Both the position numbers and the translations under genes were made by a program. A stretch of DNA of 64,000 nt from Caprimulgus europaeus (Eukaryota; Chordata; Aves; Caprimulgiformes; Caprimulgidae), in NCBI GenBank assembly GCA_907165065.1, contig OU015541.1, positions 12,577,001 to 12,641,000 of the forward strand, written 5' to 3'. Numbering within the stretch: the stretch's first letter is position 1; each line of letters begins with the position of its first letter. The notes beneath the pieces were generated by a model, which made no database searches, had not been told where the DNA came from, and saw only the letters and a program-made list of their open reading frames with translations. Of this stretch, positions 12,390-25,454 are shown piece by piece.

Positions 12390-13209
12390 ACAATGTGCTG
12401 TGTGGTGAGCTGCAACTGAACTTATTCCTCTTTTATTCGCATTTAATGTGCTACGGCTCAATAGAGATGCAAGGCTGTGTAATGAACACAACTGCAATCT
12501 GTTTATATAGCAAATAAGAGTAATATTTTTCTTGTATAATGCCCTGTAGCTTGGTGAAAGCTTCATTGACCGAGGTGTTCAGGGACTTGGTATTCTGGTT
12601 CTGTATCTTCTATGGATGCTATTTCTGTGTCTGTCCTGACCCTGGCGTGGTTTCAAGTCCTGGGTTTCTTGCAGATTGCTCACAGCAAACTTCCTTTGGT
12701 GCCTAAATACCAGCTCCTGGGTGTGCTGAGAGAAGGCAGAATGCTGCTGGTGCAGAGCAGCTGGCAATTAAGCCATCAGGATCTGTGGAAGGGCTGTTGT
12801 CACTCAGCGTGTTGGCTGATATGAAGTATCTGTTGGCATTGCTGATTTAAGCTTTTCTGTATCTTCTGCACTACTTGCTTGTTTTTTGTGGTTTTAAAAA
12901 AACCCAAACACCCACCAAACAAAAATCCCACCTCACTGACACCTTCTCCTGGTGTCCAGCCCTGTGGGAGGGGTGAGCTGGGGCTGGTGAGGGATGCAGT
13001 AGGGGTTGGGGAGGAGTTGTGTCGTGATGGCAGAGACCCATCCTTATCTTGGACCCTCTTCTTCCAGGTCTGCTGTGCACCAGAGACCTCCATGCTTCTG
13101 GGTGTTACTCTGCTAGCTTCTCAGGATGTTATCTTAAAAACTCATCTTCTCTGCTGCTGGAACTTTTGCAGAACAACTTTGTTCAGCATGTTGTAAAGTA
13201 CTAGTGCCT
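12390..13209. repeat. Right copy of an old local duplication
   Basis: Homologue of 11462-12098. The offset is about 928 bases for block 1 and about 1111 bases for block 2, so this copy carries about 180 extra bases between the blocks. Part of the excess is an A/C-rich tract at 12896-12930. Block 1 ends with the shared TTTTTCTTGTATAAT and TTGGTGAA strings. Block 2 ends with GTTGTAAAG and CTAGTGC. No coding potential was recognised in either copy. Confidence 0.8.
12896..12930. repeat. A/C-only low-complexity tract
   Basis: A run of A and C (AAAAACCCAAACACCC and CCAAACAAAAATCCC) preceded by a T/G-rich patch at 12879-12893. Together they form a loose inverted pair: GTTTTTTGTGGTTTT on the left, then its A/C complement-like partner. 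It lies inside the right duplicate and is missing from the left one. Confidence 0.6.
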
Positions 13210-13214
13210 CAAAC

Positions 13215-16200
13215 ACTGGCTGCTATGAAGCCAGAGCTCGGTTTTAGCCCAGGACTCTCATACAGAGGGAGCTTCAGCACCAAAGCTGGGGCTTTAGCCC
13301 CAGCTGGCAGCAAGACATGGAAATATTCTCCTTTTGCTTTTGATCTCAGGCTTGAAGTGATTGAAATTTCTCCCTTTCTGTTCTGCAGAGATTCCAAGTC
13401 TGTTCCTTATCCTGTTCTCCAGGAGAGCTGCCTTACACTGTGCTTTCCATTGCTGCATGAATAGGGCCAGGAGCAGAGACCAAGGTGCTGCTGCAGCTGT
13501 CTGGGGCATGTGTGGGGGTTACTGGCACCTGGCCCCTAAAGAGGAGGTGAACACCCCTCTGTGTTTGTGCCACAGGAGTCACACAATGATGCACAAACAG
13601 CATTTTTATGTAGGTGAGTGGGGAAGTAGGTCTGGGAGCCAGAGCTCTGGGAGGGCTGCTGAAGTGACTCTGCATGTGGAAATCCTGTGTTTAGATGCAC
13701 AGGAGATGTTGTGTTATGGAAATGCAGCAAGGGTTCAGATGTACAGTTGGTTACAGGAGGTGTCCCTTTAGGGAGCAGTAATCAAAGCTTTTATTCGACA
13801 CTTAGGTGTCAAGGGAGATCTTGTTATCCTGCCCAGAGATGGGGCCAACTTACCCTGCATCTTCAGAAAGATCAGTGCTTCCTTCAGTGAATGTTTTCCC
13901 TGGAAACTGGCCTCAGTTACAGCTGCAGAGGAGCACCTCTGAACTATGTGTCCCCACAATGAATCTTTCAGAGCCTGGAAGAGCCTGTAAGTCATGATTT
14001 GGTAGCACTGGTACAAGACAGACTTGATAACTGCATGAGACTTGTCATTGATGGGGCTCAGGCTGTGAGATTGTTGGGTGTTTACATGGTATGGAGCAGA
14101 GTGGGACCTCAGGTGCATCTCAGCTTCTATGAGAGGATTGAGAGCTTGTTCATCTATGGCCTTGCTGCTGATGTGGGGTAGTTAGGGATGCTGTCCTTGC
14201 TCTGAAGGTGGAGGGTGTGGGCAAGTTCAGAAGATAAAAAATGCTCCACAACCCATTGTTTAACCTTTGGAGAGGAGAAAAAAGCTGTATGTACTTACAT
14301 GCTTTTCTCTGGCAGCTGCTGGTTTGTATTGGAGATGGGAACCTGAGCAACACATAAGGAACCCTTGTGAAACCCCCTGGGCAGGACCCCTTCCTCAGCC
14401 AGCCCTGACCCTCACCTCACTTTGGGGAGGCAGATGGAGACCTGGAGCTCTGAGCTGGGCTGCTCTGCCACGGGCATCATCAGGATAAGGCAGTGGTGGC
14501 AATAGGCAATGCTGGTTCCTGGCTTCCAGCTGTGTGAAGGGATTGTGGCACTTTCAGCTGCTGGTCTCTAAACCTGAGCAAGTGATGTGAGTGTTAAACA
14601 GCACAGCTAGATCCTGAGAGGTGCTGGCAGCTGGGAAACACAGACTGAGCAGAGATAATGGTGCATATTAAGTGAAACTCTCCCTGTAGCTAACAAGCTG
14701 CTATCAGAGGTCTTAGTCTGCTGCCCTGCTTCCTCTGGTGTAATCTTCCATAAAAGGAACTGTGCTGTTCTTCCAACAGGACTGGGGGCTTCCTGGTTTT
14801 CATGTCTCTATCCTGAGGTTTCCTACATCTCACCTCTCTTCTGCACAGAAGAGAGTGGTTAATACATGACATATAAACACAACCAGTTGGCAGCATCCAC
14901 TTATTGAGGTCTTCTGCATTGTGTGCCCAAGACAGGCAGTCTCCAAGGCTGGGGGCAGAAGATGAACTCCATGGCTGGTGGATTAGAATGAGGGAGCATC
15001 TTTTAGGATAAATTCTTTCTCTTTTTGCTCACTTCTTCATTTCCAAACAGCACTTTGTTGCTTTGCAGGGTGTATAATTTCTTAAGAAGGATTCAGATTC
15101 TTCTTTATTTCTAGGGTCAGGCTTGGCCTCTAAGGGAGTAGAAGACTCCTCAATGACTCCTTTTCACCACCCACCCTGAGCTGCTCCTGTGTACAGCAGG
15201 GCCAAACTGAGAAGAGGGAGAGGCAACTCCTCTTTAGATATATTTGAAGGTAAGAAATATCAAGAATGGGGAAGGTAATGAAAAATGCATGTCCCTCATG
15301 TGTGACTGGCCTACATTTCCCATCAAATGACTCTGTGCCTCCTGGCCAACGCTTAGAAGATGTACCCTGTGTTTTGAGTTGTTTTTCTGTTTTTAATCCA
15401 CTTGTATGAATTGATGTGGGTGGTTTTTCCTTCTCCTTGCACCACGTAGCATCCCTTTGAGGTGTGGATGGGTGCACTGTCTTTCTGCCATCAGTGAGGT
15501 GACGCATCTGCTGTGTGGCTACCAAGGTGCAGGGCCCCAGTGTCCCCCCTGTATGGTGGAACATGTTTTCCATGGGGGAGTGCAACACTACCAAGCTCTG
15601 ATGAGAAGATTACAAGGTGCAAGTCACATCAGTGGTGCTGGAGCTTTTTCCCTGTCTGGATGTGATGCCCAAAGTGTTTCCCTTGCTGATGTGGGCACAG
15701 GGGCTGGGTAAGCTGTATGGGAGGGGCCACTAAACTATTTGTAAATTAATTTTTATCTCCAGATGAAACTGGTCCTCAAGCTAGGTGATGTTAACAGTGG
15801 GGCATCACCCCAGGGTGCTGCCAGAACTGCAGAATGGTGTTTTGTATGTGTGGGTACATGGGATTTCTATAGATACAATCACATGAAAAAGAAAGAGTGC
15901 TGGCTGGGAGACTGCTCCCCACATCTGGGCTTTTCACATGTGCTGCCTGCATCTCCCTGCTCATACCATGGCTCTCAAATACTGTCTCAATACATTATGC
16001 ATCTCATATTTTTTCATGGGTTTTTTTTCAACATGCCAAATTTATTTTGCCCTTTGGAAGAAATTACCTCTCAGGGACTGGATTGCACTTTGAGGAGAGA
16101 CGTGCACAGACAGGATCACCAACAAATTTAAGTTAAGTGAAGCCTTTGGGGGTCCAAGTGGCTGCTCAGGACCTGGGCTTGCATACTGTGCCTGTCCTGC

Positions 16201-17740
16201 TTGCAGACTCTTCCTGAGCTCACTGCCATCTCTGCTTTAGTTGGTATTACACTAAAGGGCACTAATAAGTTAAGTAATTACTCATGTCTGAATCAATTTG
16301 CTGTCCTGTCTGCTTCATTTTCTCTTTGGAGACAATATCAGCATTGATTCCTGAAGTCACCCTTCACATCTCCGCTGTTGTGCACATGCATACACTTTCA
16401 ATGACTTCTGGAACAACATCTGAGGGGAGATTTCTTCCTTCAATCAAACTTGCTTGCTACAGGTTTGTAGCAGTTGAAATACCTTGATGTGGGTGCAAAT
16501 TATTTTTCTGGTAGATCTCAATGATGTGGTAAAAAGGCAAAATCTGAATTTAATGGTGCTGCTTAAAGGTGTGGTGTAGAAACAAAAGTGGGGTGCAGAA
16601 TGGGGCTTGCTGGCTGAATGGGCTGTCTGTTGGTTTCCATCACTCTGGAAAATTAGATTCTAGTGAGTGGTTCAGCTGACTGGAGATCTGGAGAAAAACT
16701 TGGGGTTTTGCAGAGAACATCAGTGATCTGTCATTCTTCCTGGTCCAAGGCTGCAGTGATGCACCAACTGTTGGGGTTTTTTGGAGGAAAACAAAGCTTT
16801 TGCTCCTTGTCATGCTCAAGAGGTGTTGTGAGCTCTCTTAAGTTTCAAAGCACAGGACTGTGACCCTGGGAGCACCTGTAGCTGTACAGGCACATGTCAT
16901 CTTCCCCTGCTTGTGGTCTGCAGGCTACATGTTCCAGAAAGGGGGATCTGGCAATGGGCAAGCACGGAGTAGCCCTGCTGTGATGGAGATGGAGCCTCTC
17001 CAACCCCCATTGACAACTTGGAAAGACACAACAAAGCTTTTTGTCACCTTTAAAGTGCAGAAAGCAGGTTTGCCATCCAAGCTTGCTGCTGGCTGGGGGT
17101 GAGCACTGCCTGGTCCTCAGCACCCACCCACCCTTACCTCCTCACCACCGTGGGATGCAGGAGAAACAAGGTGTGAGGGACCCAGGCAGTGGTGCACTCT
17201 GTGGGGTGAAGAACTGAATCTTTACTTTTCATATGTTAAAGTTTCAGGTGCTCTTGCACTGGTGTGCTCTCTCTCTCTCTTGCCCTAGTTGTGGCTCTCC
17301 TGGTTGATGTGCTGGAGGAACATTCACTATGTCCAGCTGTGGGTGTTAATTTTCTTTTCCTGGGAGCCCTGATTTATGTTCTGCCTGCAAAGGAGTCTTT
17401 ATAGGAGATGTGGCAGTTAAAAAATAGATGACTTTAAAGTAATCAGATTATTTTTTTTTAAACTAGAAAACTAAGTGCGAATTTCTTACCATCTCTATTA
17501 AGATCTTAAATTAAATGGAAATGCTAAAGCAACTTGTTTGCTGCTGAAGCTTTGTGATGCATCAAACCACTTAAAGGATAGAAGTAACCTGGCTAAACAC
17601 AAGCAATGAGCTTTACTGAAGGGCTGCCTTGACTTTAAAAGCAGATGTCTTCAGGGGTTACCCAAAATAATTTTTAATAACACTTTTAAAATATATTTTT
17701 TATCTAGCAGCAAAGCTCAAAAATAATTAATTTTAATTTG
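13215..17740. other. Non-coding stretch, no gene recognised
   Basis: About 4.5 kb without a recognisable gene or named repeat. A short CT dinucleotide run lies at about 17267-17281. Open frames up to 154 codons (15130-15594, minus) have no recognisable motif. Stretches near 17430-17720 are strongly AT-rich. Confidence 0.55.
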
Positions 17741-17741
17741 G

Positions 17742-17837
17742 AAAAAAACCCAAAACAAAACCACCAAAACAAAAAAAAAACCCAAAGCCAACCAACCAAA
17801 CCACAAAAAAACCTCCCCAAACCCTCAACCAACAACA
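17742..17837. repeat. A/C-only low-complexity tract, the longest in the window
   Basis: Nearly 100 bases composed almost only of A and C (strings such as AACCCAAAACAAAACC, CCAACCAACCAAACC and ACCTCCCCAAACCC). It has a pure A-run of ten near 17771. It resembles the other A/C tracts of this strand. The open frame across it on the minus strand is low-complexity and not credible as protein. Confidence 0.8.
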
Positions 17838-20800
17838 GTCCAAGGAAGTGGCTTTTCCTTTGCAATCTCTGACTAAAAATCAGGTGCAAGAAGATCATAT
17901 CTATTGGCTCGAACACCTTGCATATTTTTGGCCCCAGTTACTAGAATCAATCAGTTCTGTTTTATTGGCTGCATCGAATTCTTTTGTATAGTAAATCAGA
18001 TTTAAATGCAAAGCAGATTTTAATAAAAATATTTTTATTACCTAACACACATGAAGAACTTGTAATTGGGAGGAAGCTATTTGAAATGCTGATTTGTGGG
18101 TTTTCATTCAGTTCCAGCTGTTGTCCAAATACAGTTTGACACAAGTGAAAAATAAACTATCATTTAGTAAATAGTAAAGGCAACACTTAACACTTTTTTT
18201 TTTAACATGGCAAAAAATTGGAAATATTCAGACTCTGAATGAAGGCAGGTAACTGTATTTGCTTAAATGCAAACAGATGAAGCAGTGAATTGAATGGAAA
18301 GGCTAAATTTAATCACAGTTCATGTTTTAATGATTTCCCTCCAAGCAAAATGACCCTTTCTGCTCAAGAGTCATTCAAAAGTCCAAACAGAAATAGCATT
18401 GAGACCAGTGGTGCTTACTGGTTTCAAACACTTTTGTGTAAATCACCTCATCCCCTCTAGGGAGGGGATAAAAATCTGTTACTGGTGCAAACCAACGGCT
18501 CTGGGCAGTCGTGGTGCCCCTCTGCAGGTTGGCAGGGTATGGACCTTGAGGAGCCTGCTGTGGTCCCTGGTATTGAAAGCTGAAACTGCCGTGTTTTCTT
18601 CAGCTCCAGGACTGAAAATCAGTGTTTTCAGCCCTTCCGAGGGCAAACAGTGAGAAATAGCAACTTATCAAATGGGGGCATGATAGATTGTTGCTAGAGG
18701 AATAAAAACCTGCCCACACTGATAATAAACACTGCAGCTGCTTCCAAAAACTACTCCTCAGGGCAGCTCCTTCAAACTTTTAGTCGTGGAGGAAAAATAG
18801 CTGTGGCCAGCAGAGCCAGGCCATTCAGTTATATGGAGAAAAGCCAACAGGGAAGAGCCAGTGTGGAAGAGGGGCATTGGTCTCCTGTGGCTTTTGTCAA
18901 GGATGTTGTGCCAAGGTGACCCTGAATCACTGAGATGGGACCATCCAGCTGGGTTTGAGGCTTTGCTACTTCACCTGGCTTCAGTCTTGCTCCTTCACCA
19001 TGTCCTTCTGTCTGCTGTGATCTTTGGGTTATGTTTGGCCAGAACTTTCTGTGTAGGTACAGAAATGGAAGGAGGAAAGGAGACAAGAGCTACTCTAACA
19101 CTTTTTGTGGTGTTCTTGTATCTGAGTGGTTTGGAGATGCCCTCAATGATTTTTCTGCTTCTGGTTCCTTGCATCATCTGAGGCTTCTCAGTTGGTGTCT
19201 GTGTGCCTCAGTTTCCCATGTCTACCTTTGGTATAACACTGATCAGTCTTGCTGGAGGGTGAGAGGGGATGTGTTAGGTTTGTCCTGCTCCACAGATGTA
19301 GAGCTTTACCTGTTCCAGGTACATCTGTTGGGAACAGTTCCTCTTAAAGGAGGAAAATCCCTTCCCCAGTCCCTCTCTCAATTAGGCGAAGCACCTACTG
19401 CCCTTCTGGAGACCTCTCTTTGGCATCAAGGGAAAAACCAGAATGAAGTCTGCCCTGCCATCTCCTTTCCTTCTGCCAGAAAAATCTTTCAGTCCTCGCT
19501 TTCTGAAACACCAAGACAAGTGCAAAATCCATCTTGCTCTTGCTTACCTCCCTGTCTTCTCAGGAATTACTTCTGGAGGCTCTTCCTTCTGCCTTTACAG
19601 CTTAATTCTATCCCCAAACCGTGGTTCTCATGAAATGCTATGCTTAATAAAATGTGGTGCACATCAATAATTCAGGTACTTGTGACAACATGTAAAACTC
19701 TGTTAAAAATATTGCAGACTGGGCTTGGTGTTCTTGATAATTAAAAATGGATGTAATGACAAAGTTAGGCATTAACTCTATTTCAGATTTTCTTTGTATT
19801 TAAACCAGAAGCCATCTGTTTTAAAATACCATGAAAAGTGTGGCAAGATTGCATTATTTTAAATATATCTGATGTTTTGTCCCATATATTTAAATTATTT
19901 ATATACAATGAAGTCAACAGGAGTCTCAACTCTACCCAGCACAAGCTCTAGGCAATCATGATAAGAGGAGCTTGGTAAACTATGGGGGAAGGAAGATAAA
20001 CCTGAGCAGCTGAGTAATCTTCTCTGGGCTGGAGTTTCCCCTGCCTTGCTGGGTATGGAGATGTTTACACCTGTGCTAAGTGGGGATCAAATGCTGCCAA
20101 TCTGAATTCTTCACTGCCCTCCACGTTGTATTTGACATCTGGTTTGCATTTGCAGAGACAGATTGCAGCCTGATCTCTGCTGCTGTAGCCTGGTGTTAGA
20201 GCAGAGAAGTCAGGTCAGTTGTTTGAGGTTTGGGAGAGGGTGGCTGAGAGCAGGAACCAGAGTGGGTTTAGCATGGGAAGAGAAAATCAACCACACATGC
20301 CTGGAATTAGTGACTTGCTGAATGCAAAGCTGCGAGTGGCTCTGGGATGGAAAGAGTGGGAAGAATAAATTAAATAGAAGAAAGTAGAGATACAGGCTGG
20401 AACCATAGATGTGCTGTCAGATTTTGGGTCAGATGCAGCACACTGATGGTGGAAATCTGGAGAAACCCCAAGCACTTGCTCTGTATTAGCAGATACTCGG
20501 TTAAAATTTTGTTTTCAGGGCAATACTTGTCCCAAGGTCATGAATGAGGGGATTCTGCTGATGCAGATAATCTGGGGATGCTGAGCAATGCAATATAAAG
20601 GTATGGCCCATACTTCCCAGGGGAGGCAGCTCCCTGGGGGGTTGACAAAGCCCCAGTATTTTTTTACTCATACATGAGGCCAAAATAAATTATTTTATTT
20701 TTTGTGCTTCCTCCTGACTGTGCCCTACTGCTGTGGCTCTGGCTTTGTTTTGGGATGAAAGAGATGGATAGGTAGTTAAAATTTCTTGGGGTTTTTATTT

Positions 20801-22470
20801 AAGGATTGCCTACAGGCTCAGGAGGGCATCACCTCTGCTTCACCAGCATCTCTCTGGGAGTTCTGGCTTAGGGAAAAGTCTTATTTTAAGGAAACAGAGT
20901 TGGTGTGGGGTCTGGGGTGAGAAAGGAATGTATCATGAACTGCCTGAAAACAGGCAAAATGCTTCAACCTGGGAATTGCACTTTGTTTGAAGGTACCTAC
21001 AGACTGTGTGGGGGCATGAGCATTAATTCAGTTTAATTTTGTGTGCTGTTCCTGGAGGTGCTGCTCTCAGAGGCTGTGTCTGAGTGCAGTATTTAATGCA
21101 CCTGGCCAACTGATTAGTGGTTTATCATGGAGGGAATTTATCCCTGTCCTGACACAAGTTAGGGGTTGGTTTATACCTTTGGTCTTGAGGATTTACAACA
21201 CTGTGCTATTAGGAAAACTGCATCTGTGTTTGTTCAGTGGTGGCTGGATCCTGCTGTTGTCCAAAGGAGGATCCCAATTTCCTCCCCCTCCCCTTTCTCT
21301 GCTCCTTTTAATTTTTGCAGAGGGATGATTCATGCACTCTCCCCTTGGCTAACCCAGCTCCTGCCTCCTGTGTTGTATCAACATCTTCTTTATTCCTCTG
21401 AGGGCACAATCTGTAGGTGATATTTTAGAGAAATCAATGTGAAGTGAAAATTGGCAGCTTTAGCTCTGCATGAAAATGACAAATTCCTCATTATTGGCCC
21501 AAAGATTTTTTTTTTGGGGGGGGGAAAGGAGGGTGGTGGTGGAAAATGTCAAAGTTCTGTTTTTCTTTTTAAATGGACTCAGGTTATGGTGACTGTTATG
21601 GAAGTGCATTTTATTTCCATGTAGTGCCATCTTCATTAGACACCAGAATGAATCTCTCCACACAGCAGAACACATCATGGAGAATTAATTGCCCTGTTCA
21701 CAGAGGTAGTATTTTCCTGAGTCACTAATAGTGATGAGTGTAGTGTTTCTTTGCAAGATTTTTTTCCTTTGAAGACAAATAAAAACTGAATAAGAATAAT
21801 AATTAAACAAGACAAAGAGCATTCTCCTGACATGCAGTGCATGGTGTGCACCTCTGGGCAGCCAGGCAGGTGAGTGCAGGGAAGAGGAGCTCCACCTGCC
21901 CACCCACCCCTCTGCGTGGGGTATTTTAATTGACTTAATTGTCCAAGTTTGTTTGCCTGCCCTTTCCTCAAAACCTCAGTGATGGATGTTTGTCATGCTT
22001 TCTGGATAGTTCTAGTGCTTTGCTAACCCTAAAATTCAAGAGTTTCTTTTGATGTTGATCCTAAATGTGCATTGCTGCAATTCAAACATGCTCATTATCA
22101 CTTTATCTGTACCAGGTATGGAGAATGATCCATCTCCCTCCCTTTCTGAGGCTGCATTGCTCTAACTTGAGTGTTTCTGCTCATTTCTCTCTACAATGTC
22201 TCTTCTTTAAACTGAATCCCAGCTCCTTTGTCTTTCCTCAGTTGCCCCTTCTTGGTTTCCCAACCCATCCACATCCTTCCTGGATGGCAGTGCCGTGGTG
22301 AGCAGGCTGCAGGTGGAATCCCTGCAGCTGTCCCCTGTTTTCCTTGCCATTGGCCCTGGTTTGGCTCAGGATTGTCCTTGGTTGATGGCCACATGCTGGG
22401 TCTTTCCTACCTAACTGTAGGTCTCTGCACAGGACCTTGCTGACCACAGCCTACTTTTCCTGTGGAGTAT
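17838..22470. other. Non-coding stretch, no gene recognised
   Basis: About 4.6 kb. The 17.84-18.40 kb and 19.67-19.92 kb parts are AT-rich and non-repetitive. A 200-codon open frame at 19031-19633 (plus) shows no domain, signal peptide or splice context I trust. A T10-G9 homopolymer junction lies at 21506-21524. Nothing else could be named. Confidence 0.55.
21506..21524. repeat. T-run joined to G-run
   Basis: Ten T followed by nine G, then GAAAGGAGGG. It is a simple homopolymer junction and probably length-variable. Confidence 0.8.
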
Positions 22471-22479
22471 TTATCCCAT

Positions 22480-23400
22480 TTGTCAAAACTCATCCAAGTG
22501 CCTGTTGTCTCCTGTTCACTTGCAGCACTGCCCCAGCTGATGTCTCCAAATGTACTGTTGTGTCCAGGTCAGATAGTGAAAATAATGAATAAGAGTGGCT
22601 CAAGACAAATCCTCACCCAATGCAGACAGGTATGTTCCCCTAGTTTGAAGACAAGTCATTGAAAGCTGCTTTCTGAGTGTGTCATCCACCTCATGCACTG
22701 CCACTTAATGATCCCACCTAACTATACTTCTGTACTTGCTTAAGACAATGTCATGTAAAATGATGGCAAAGGCCTTGCTGAGGTCATTGTATACAACAGC
22801 AGCCACCTCTCCCTCCCCAAGAGTCCTCCTGTGCTGTCATAGAAAACTGAGATTGGTTTGATATTTGTTCTTGACAAATCTGTGTCGGCTGTTCCTCGGT
22901 GTCTTGTTAACTTTCAGGTGCTTAGAAAGTGTTTATTTGATGATTTGTTGCAATATTTTTTCTGGGAATTGAAGTTAAGCTGACTGGCCTGTAATTCCCT
23001 GCTATGTTTGCTGTTTTCTGCTCTTCTGGGACTTGCCACAGTCGGAGTTTTCAAAGATAAGCACTAACAACCCTCAGATTGCCTCCCCACTTCTAAGTAC
23101 CTGGCAGTGCATCTCAGCAGACCCAGCTGATTTGAAAACATGTAATTTATATAATATTTTTCTAGACTATTACTTCCCCCTTGTAGTCTGAATTCTTACC
23201 TTTTTGACACAAGTAACCCTTTAAATATCTATACAAAGGAATCAGTTTTTAGTAGTGAAGCATTACTCTCTGCATTGATGTTTGGTAACAGCTCTGCTGA
23301 ATAATGAGGAAACTCCTGGTCACTGACTTATTAATTTGACTTAATTTTTTTTTGGTTATTATTTAGATTCCTTACAAGCTCTACAGCAACAGACTTGACC
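22480..23400 (-). mobile_element. Old CR1-type LINE fragment, reverse-transcriptase region
   Basis: Read on the minus strand, about 22700-22900 encodes a decayed piece of CR1 ORF2. Visible peptides are FVKNKYQTNLSFL, then a stop, then GEGEVAAVVYNDLSKAF. These match the CR1 reverse-transcriptase order HGFVKNKSCQTNL and then VVYLDFSKAFDTVSH as I recall it. DLSKAF, encoded near 22769-22787, corresponds to the DFSKAF motif next to the catalytic core. Upstream in the element, near 22975-23010, the plus strand reads AAGTTAAGCTGACTGGCCTG then TAATTCCC, the complement of the NYRPVSLT coding region. The sides fade without clear ends; the left part (near 22560-22700) still follows the CR1 consensus loosely. 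At least one in-frame stop and many substitutions make it dead and old. CR1 is a non-LTR retrotransposon that usually inserts as 5'-truncated copies, but here the 3' end is missing too. Confidence 0.75.
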
Positions 23401-24302
23401 TAGTTTTTGTTTTAATTTCTAAAAGCATGCTTTATTCATTTACCCAGTGTTAGGTATTTGAATCAGTTTCTGCAACCTATAATTTTCTGTCCTGTCTGTT
23501 GTCCATGATGTGGCCCTCAGCAGATCCTTTTCTATAGTTTATTTACTGTCTTCATTTTATTAAGATTCAAAGGTAGGTAGGTCAGAGGGTGAGAAGATTT
23601 AATGCTGGAGATGGTAGAAATTCCTTGATTTTCCACAACATCTCTGAGGTGTCCTGGCAGGTTCCAGCAGCCAAGGGCTGGAGTGGGCACCCTGTGTTAT
23701 CCCATCAGCTGCAACGCCTGGTGGACAGGGCCAGGGCAGCAAATGTGCTGTCATTCTCAAATACTTTAAATTTCCAGGTAAAAATATGTCTTTAAAATAC
23801 ACCAGAAGAATTTCCACTTTGGAAATCTCACACTTTAAATTTACTTTTATCTCTGTCTTGTTTTACCATCATTTTGTGACACCCTGTTAATAGTGAAGAA
23901 CACATTTCACTGATAATGGTGTACTATGACAACCTGTTAAGCAAATAACACTGATGTTTTTCTTACTTGCATTAAGGATGGCTGGGATTTGACTTGCTGA
24001 ATGAAACATCAGATTTTCCCTGTTTTTTTCAAACTTCCCATCTAGTTTGCAATGAAACAGTTTGACAGTTTTTAAGTAGGCAACACTTTGATCTATGTGT
24101 CAAATTGCTTCAACTCACTTGAACTCGCTTCATTGGAACCAACAGGAGAAGTTTTCTTCTACAGAAGAAGTATTCCATATCTGTTGTACCTGATATTTTT
24201 GAAATAATAAGTCAAGAGTGTTTCAACTCATACAGTCCATCGTGGTAGAACTTGTCAGTCATAGTAACGTGTTATATGTTACAGTAAACTTGTCATAAAA
24301 TG

Positions 24303-24332
24303 AAAAAAAACAAACCAAAAACAAACACCAAA
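24303..24332. repeat. A/C-only low-complexity tract
   Basis: Thirty bases of A and C (AAAAAAAACAAACC and AAAAACAAACACC), similar to the tracts at 2.6, 12.9 and 17.7 kb. Confidence 0.65.
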
Positions 24333-25390
24333 GCTGTAAAACAGGATTGAAATTAAAATTTCATCATCCTGAAATTGAACTCTTAATGGAAAATTTGAGA
24401 CAAGATGATGCCATGTAATTTCATAATTTCTTAATGGCAACTGACAGAAAGGAACATGTTTCCAATAAATTCAGTTTCAATAAAACTGAATTGTTTTAAC
24501 TGAAGGACTTTTGGATGAGAAACAAAACCAAAAGGTTCTTTCCCTCATTGCAAGATGGAGAAGTGTGACCCCCAAGAGTCTACATGGGTGCTAAATGGAT
24601 TATGTTGGGAAGTGCCTCTTCCCATGGATCATTATCTTCTGCTTTATATGCTTACAGGAAGAGCCTTCTTCTCTGTATAGGAGTGTTGCTGGTGAACTAA
24701 AGGCCATGGCAGTGCCAGGTGTCTCCTCACCTGTAGGAGCACTTCCCCTTGGGTCAAAACCAAGAGGAAGCTCAGAGCCTGCAGGACCTTGCTGTTGTGC
24801 ATCTGACAGCACTGTCATTTCTACCTCTGTGTCTGGCAGAGTAGGTCCATTTCTTCTGCCTCTATACAAATATTGACTGCAGACTCTTCTCTGTGAGGAA
24901 TCCCAGCCTCTGAAATGCTGCTGGTATTGCCTCCTGGGATCTCTCAATGGTTTTCTCTTCTTGGGGGGAGCTGAGGTTGAGAGAAGCAAGCTGAGGGCTT
25001 GGCTCCCCTGCTCAGAGTAGATTTGGTGGCATTGAGACTGTTGGGAATGTGCAGTGGAGAAAGGTGTCCAGGTTGGGAGGTGTTGCCCACCTGGGTCCCT
25101 CTTGACTGCACCATAATCAGTGATGGTCTCGCTTGCACAAGGAGACAGACCTGGAAGTGAAACTGGGTGGACATTACACCCCAAAATAAAGGAAAACTGC
25201 CCCACACTCTGGTTTTACACCATAGTAAAAACCCCTCTCATGTTCTATAAAGGATGATGCGCCAGTACCCAGTAAGTACTGAATCATCTTATTCCTACAA
25301 GACTGACTAAAAAGAGGAGCACCACAGGCTGATTCTTTACCTCTACTTTTTGCAGTCCTCATGCTTTGCAGAAACCCACTGGACCTGCAC

Positions 25391-25454
25391 TGAATCCTTA
25401 TCTTCTGCCCCAGCCTGGTTGCTGAATCCTTATCTTCTGCCCCAGCCTGGTTGC
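25391..25454. repeat. Perfect 32-bp tandem duplication
   Basis: The 32-base segment beginning TGAATCCTTATC and ending CCTGGTTGC is present twice, directly abutting (25391-25422 and 25423-25454), with no difference between copies. It is a two-copy tandem repeat of recent origin, or it reflects slow local divergence. It lies in non-coding DNA. A minus-strand open frame across it shows the duplicated peptide only because the sequence is duplicated. Confidence 0.95.

Noticed and set aside
19196-19225. GTGTGCCTCAGTTTCCC, reminiscent of the core of MIR-like SINEs.
   Set aside because: Only about 17 bases match and the rest of a SINE body is not visible.
24600-25205. 201-codon minus-strand open frame.
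   Set aside because: No motif, signal peptide or trustworthy splice signals. Length is within chance for 64 kb searched in six frames.
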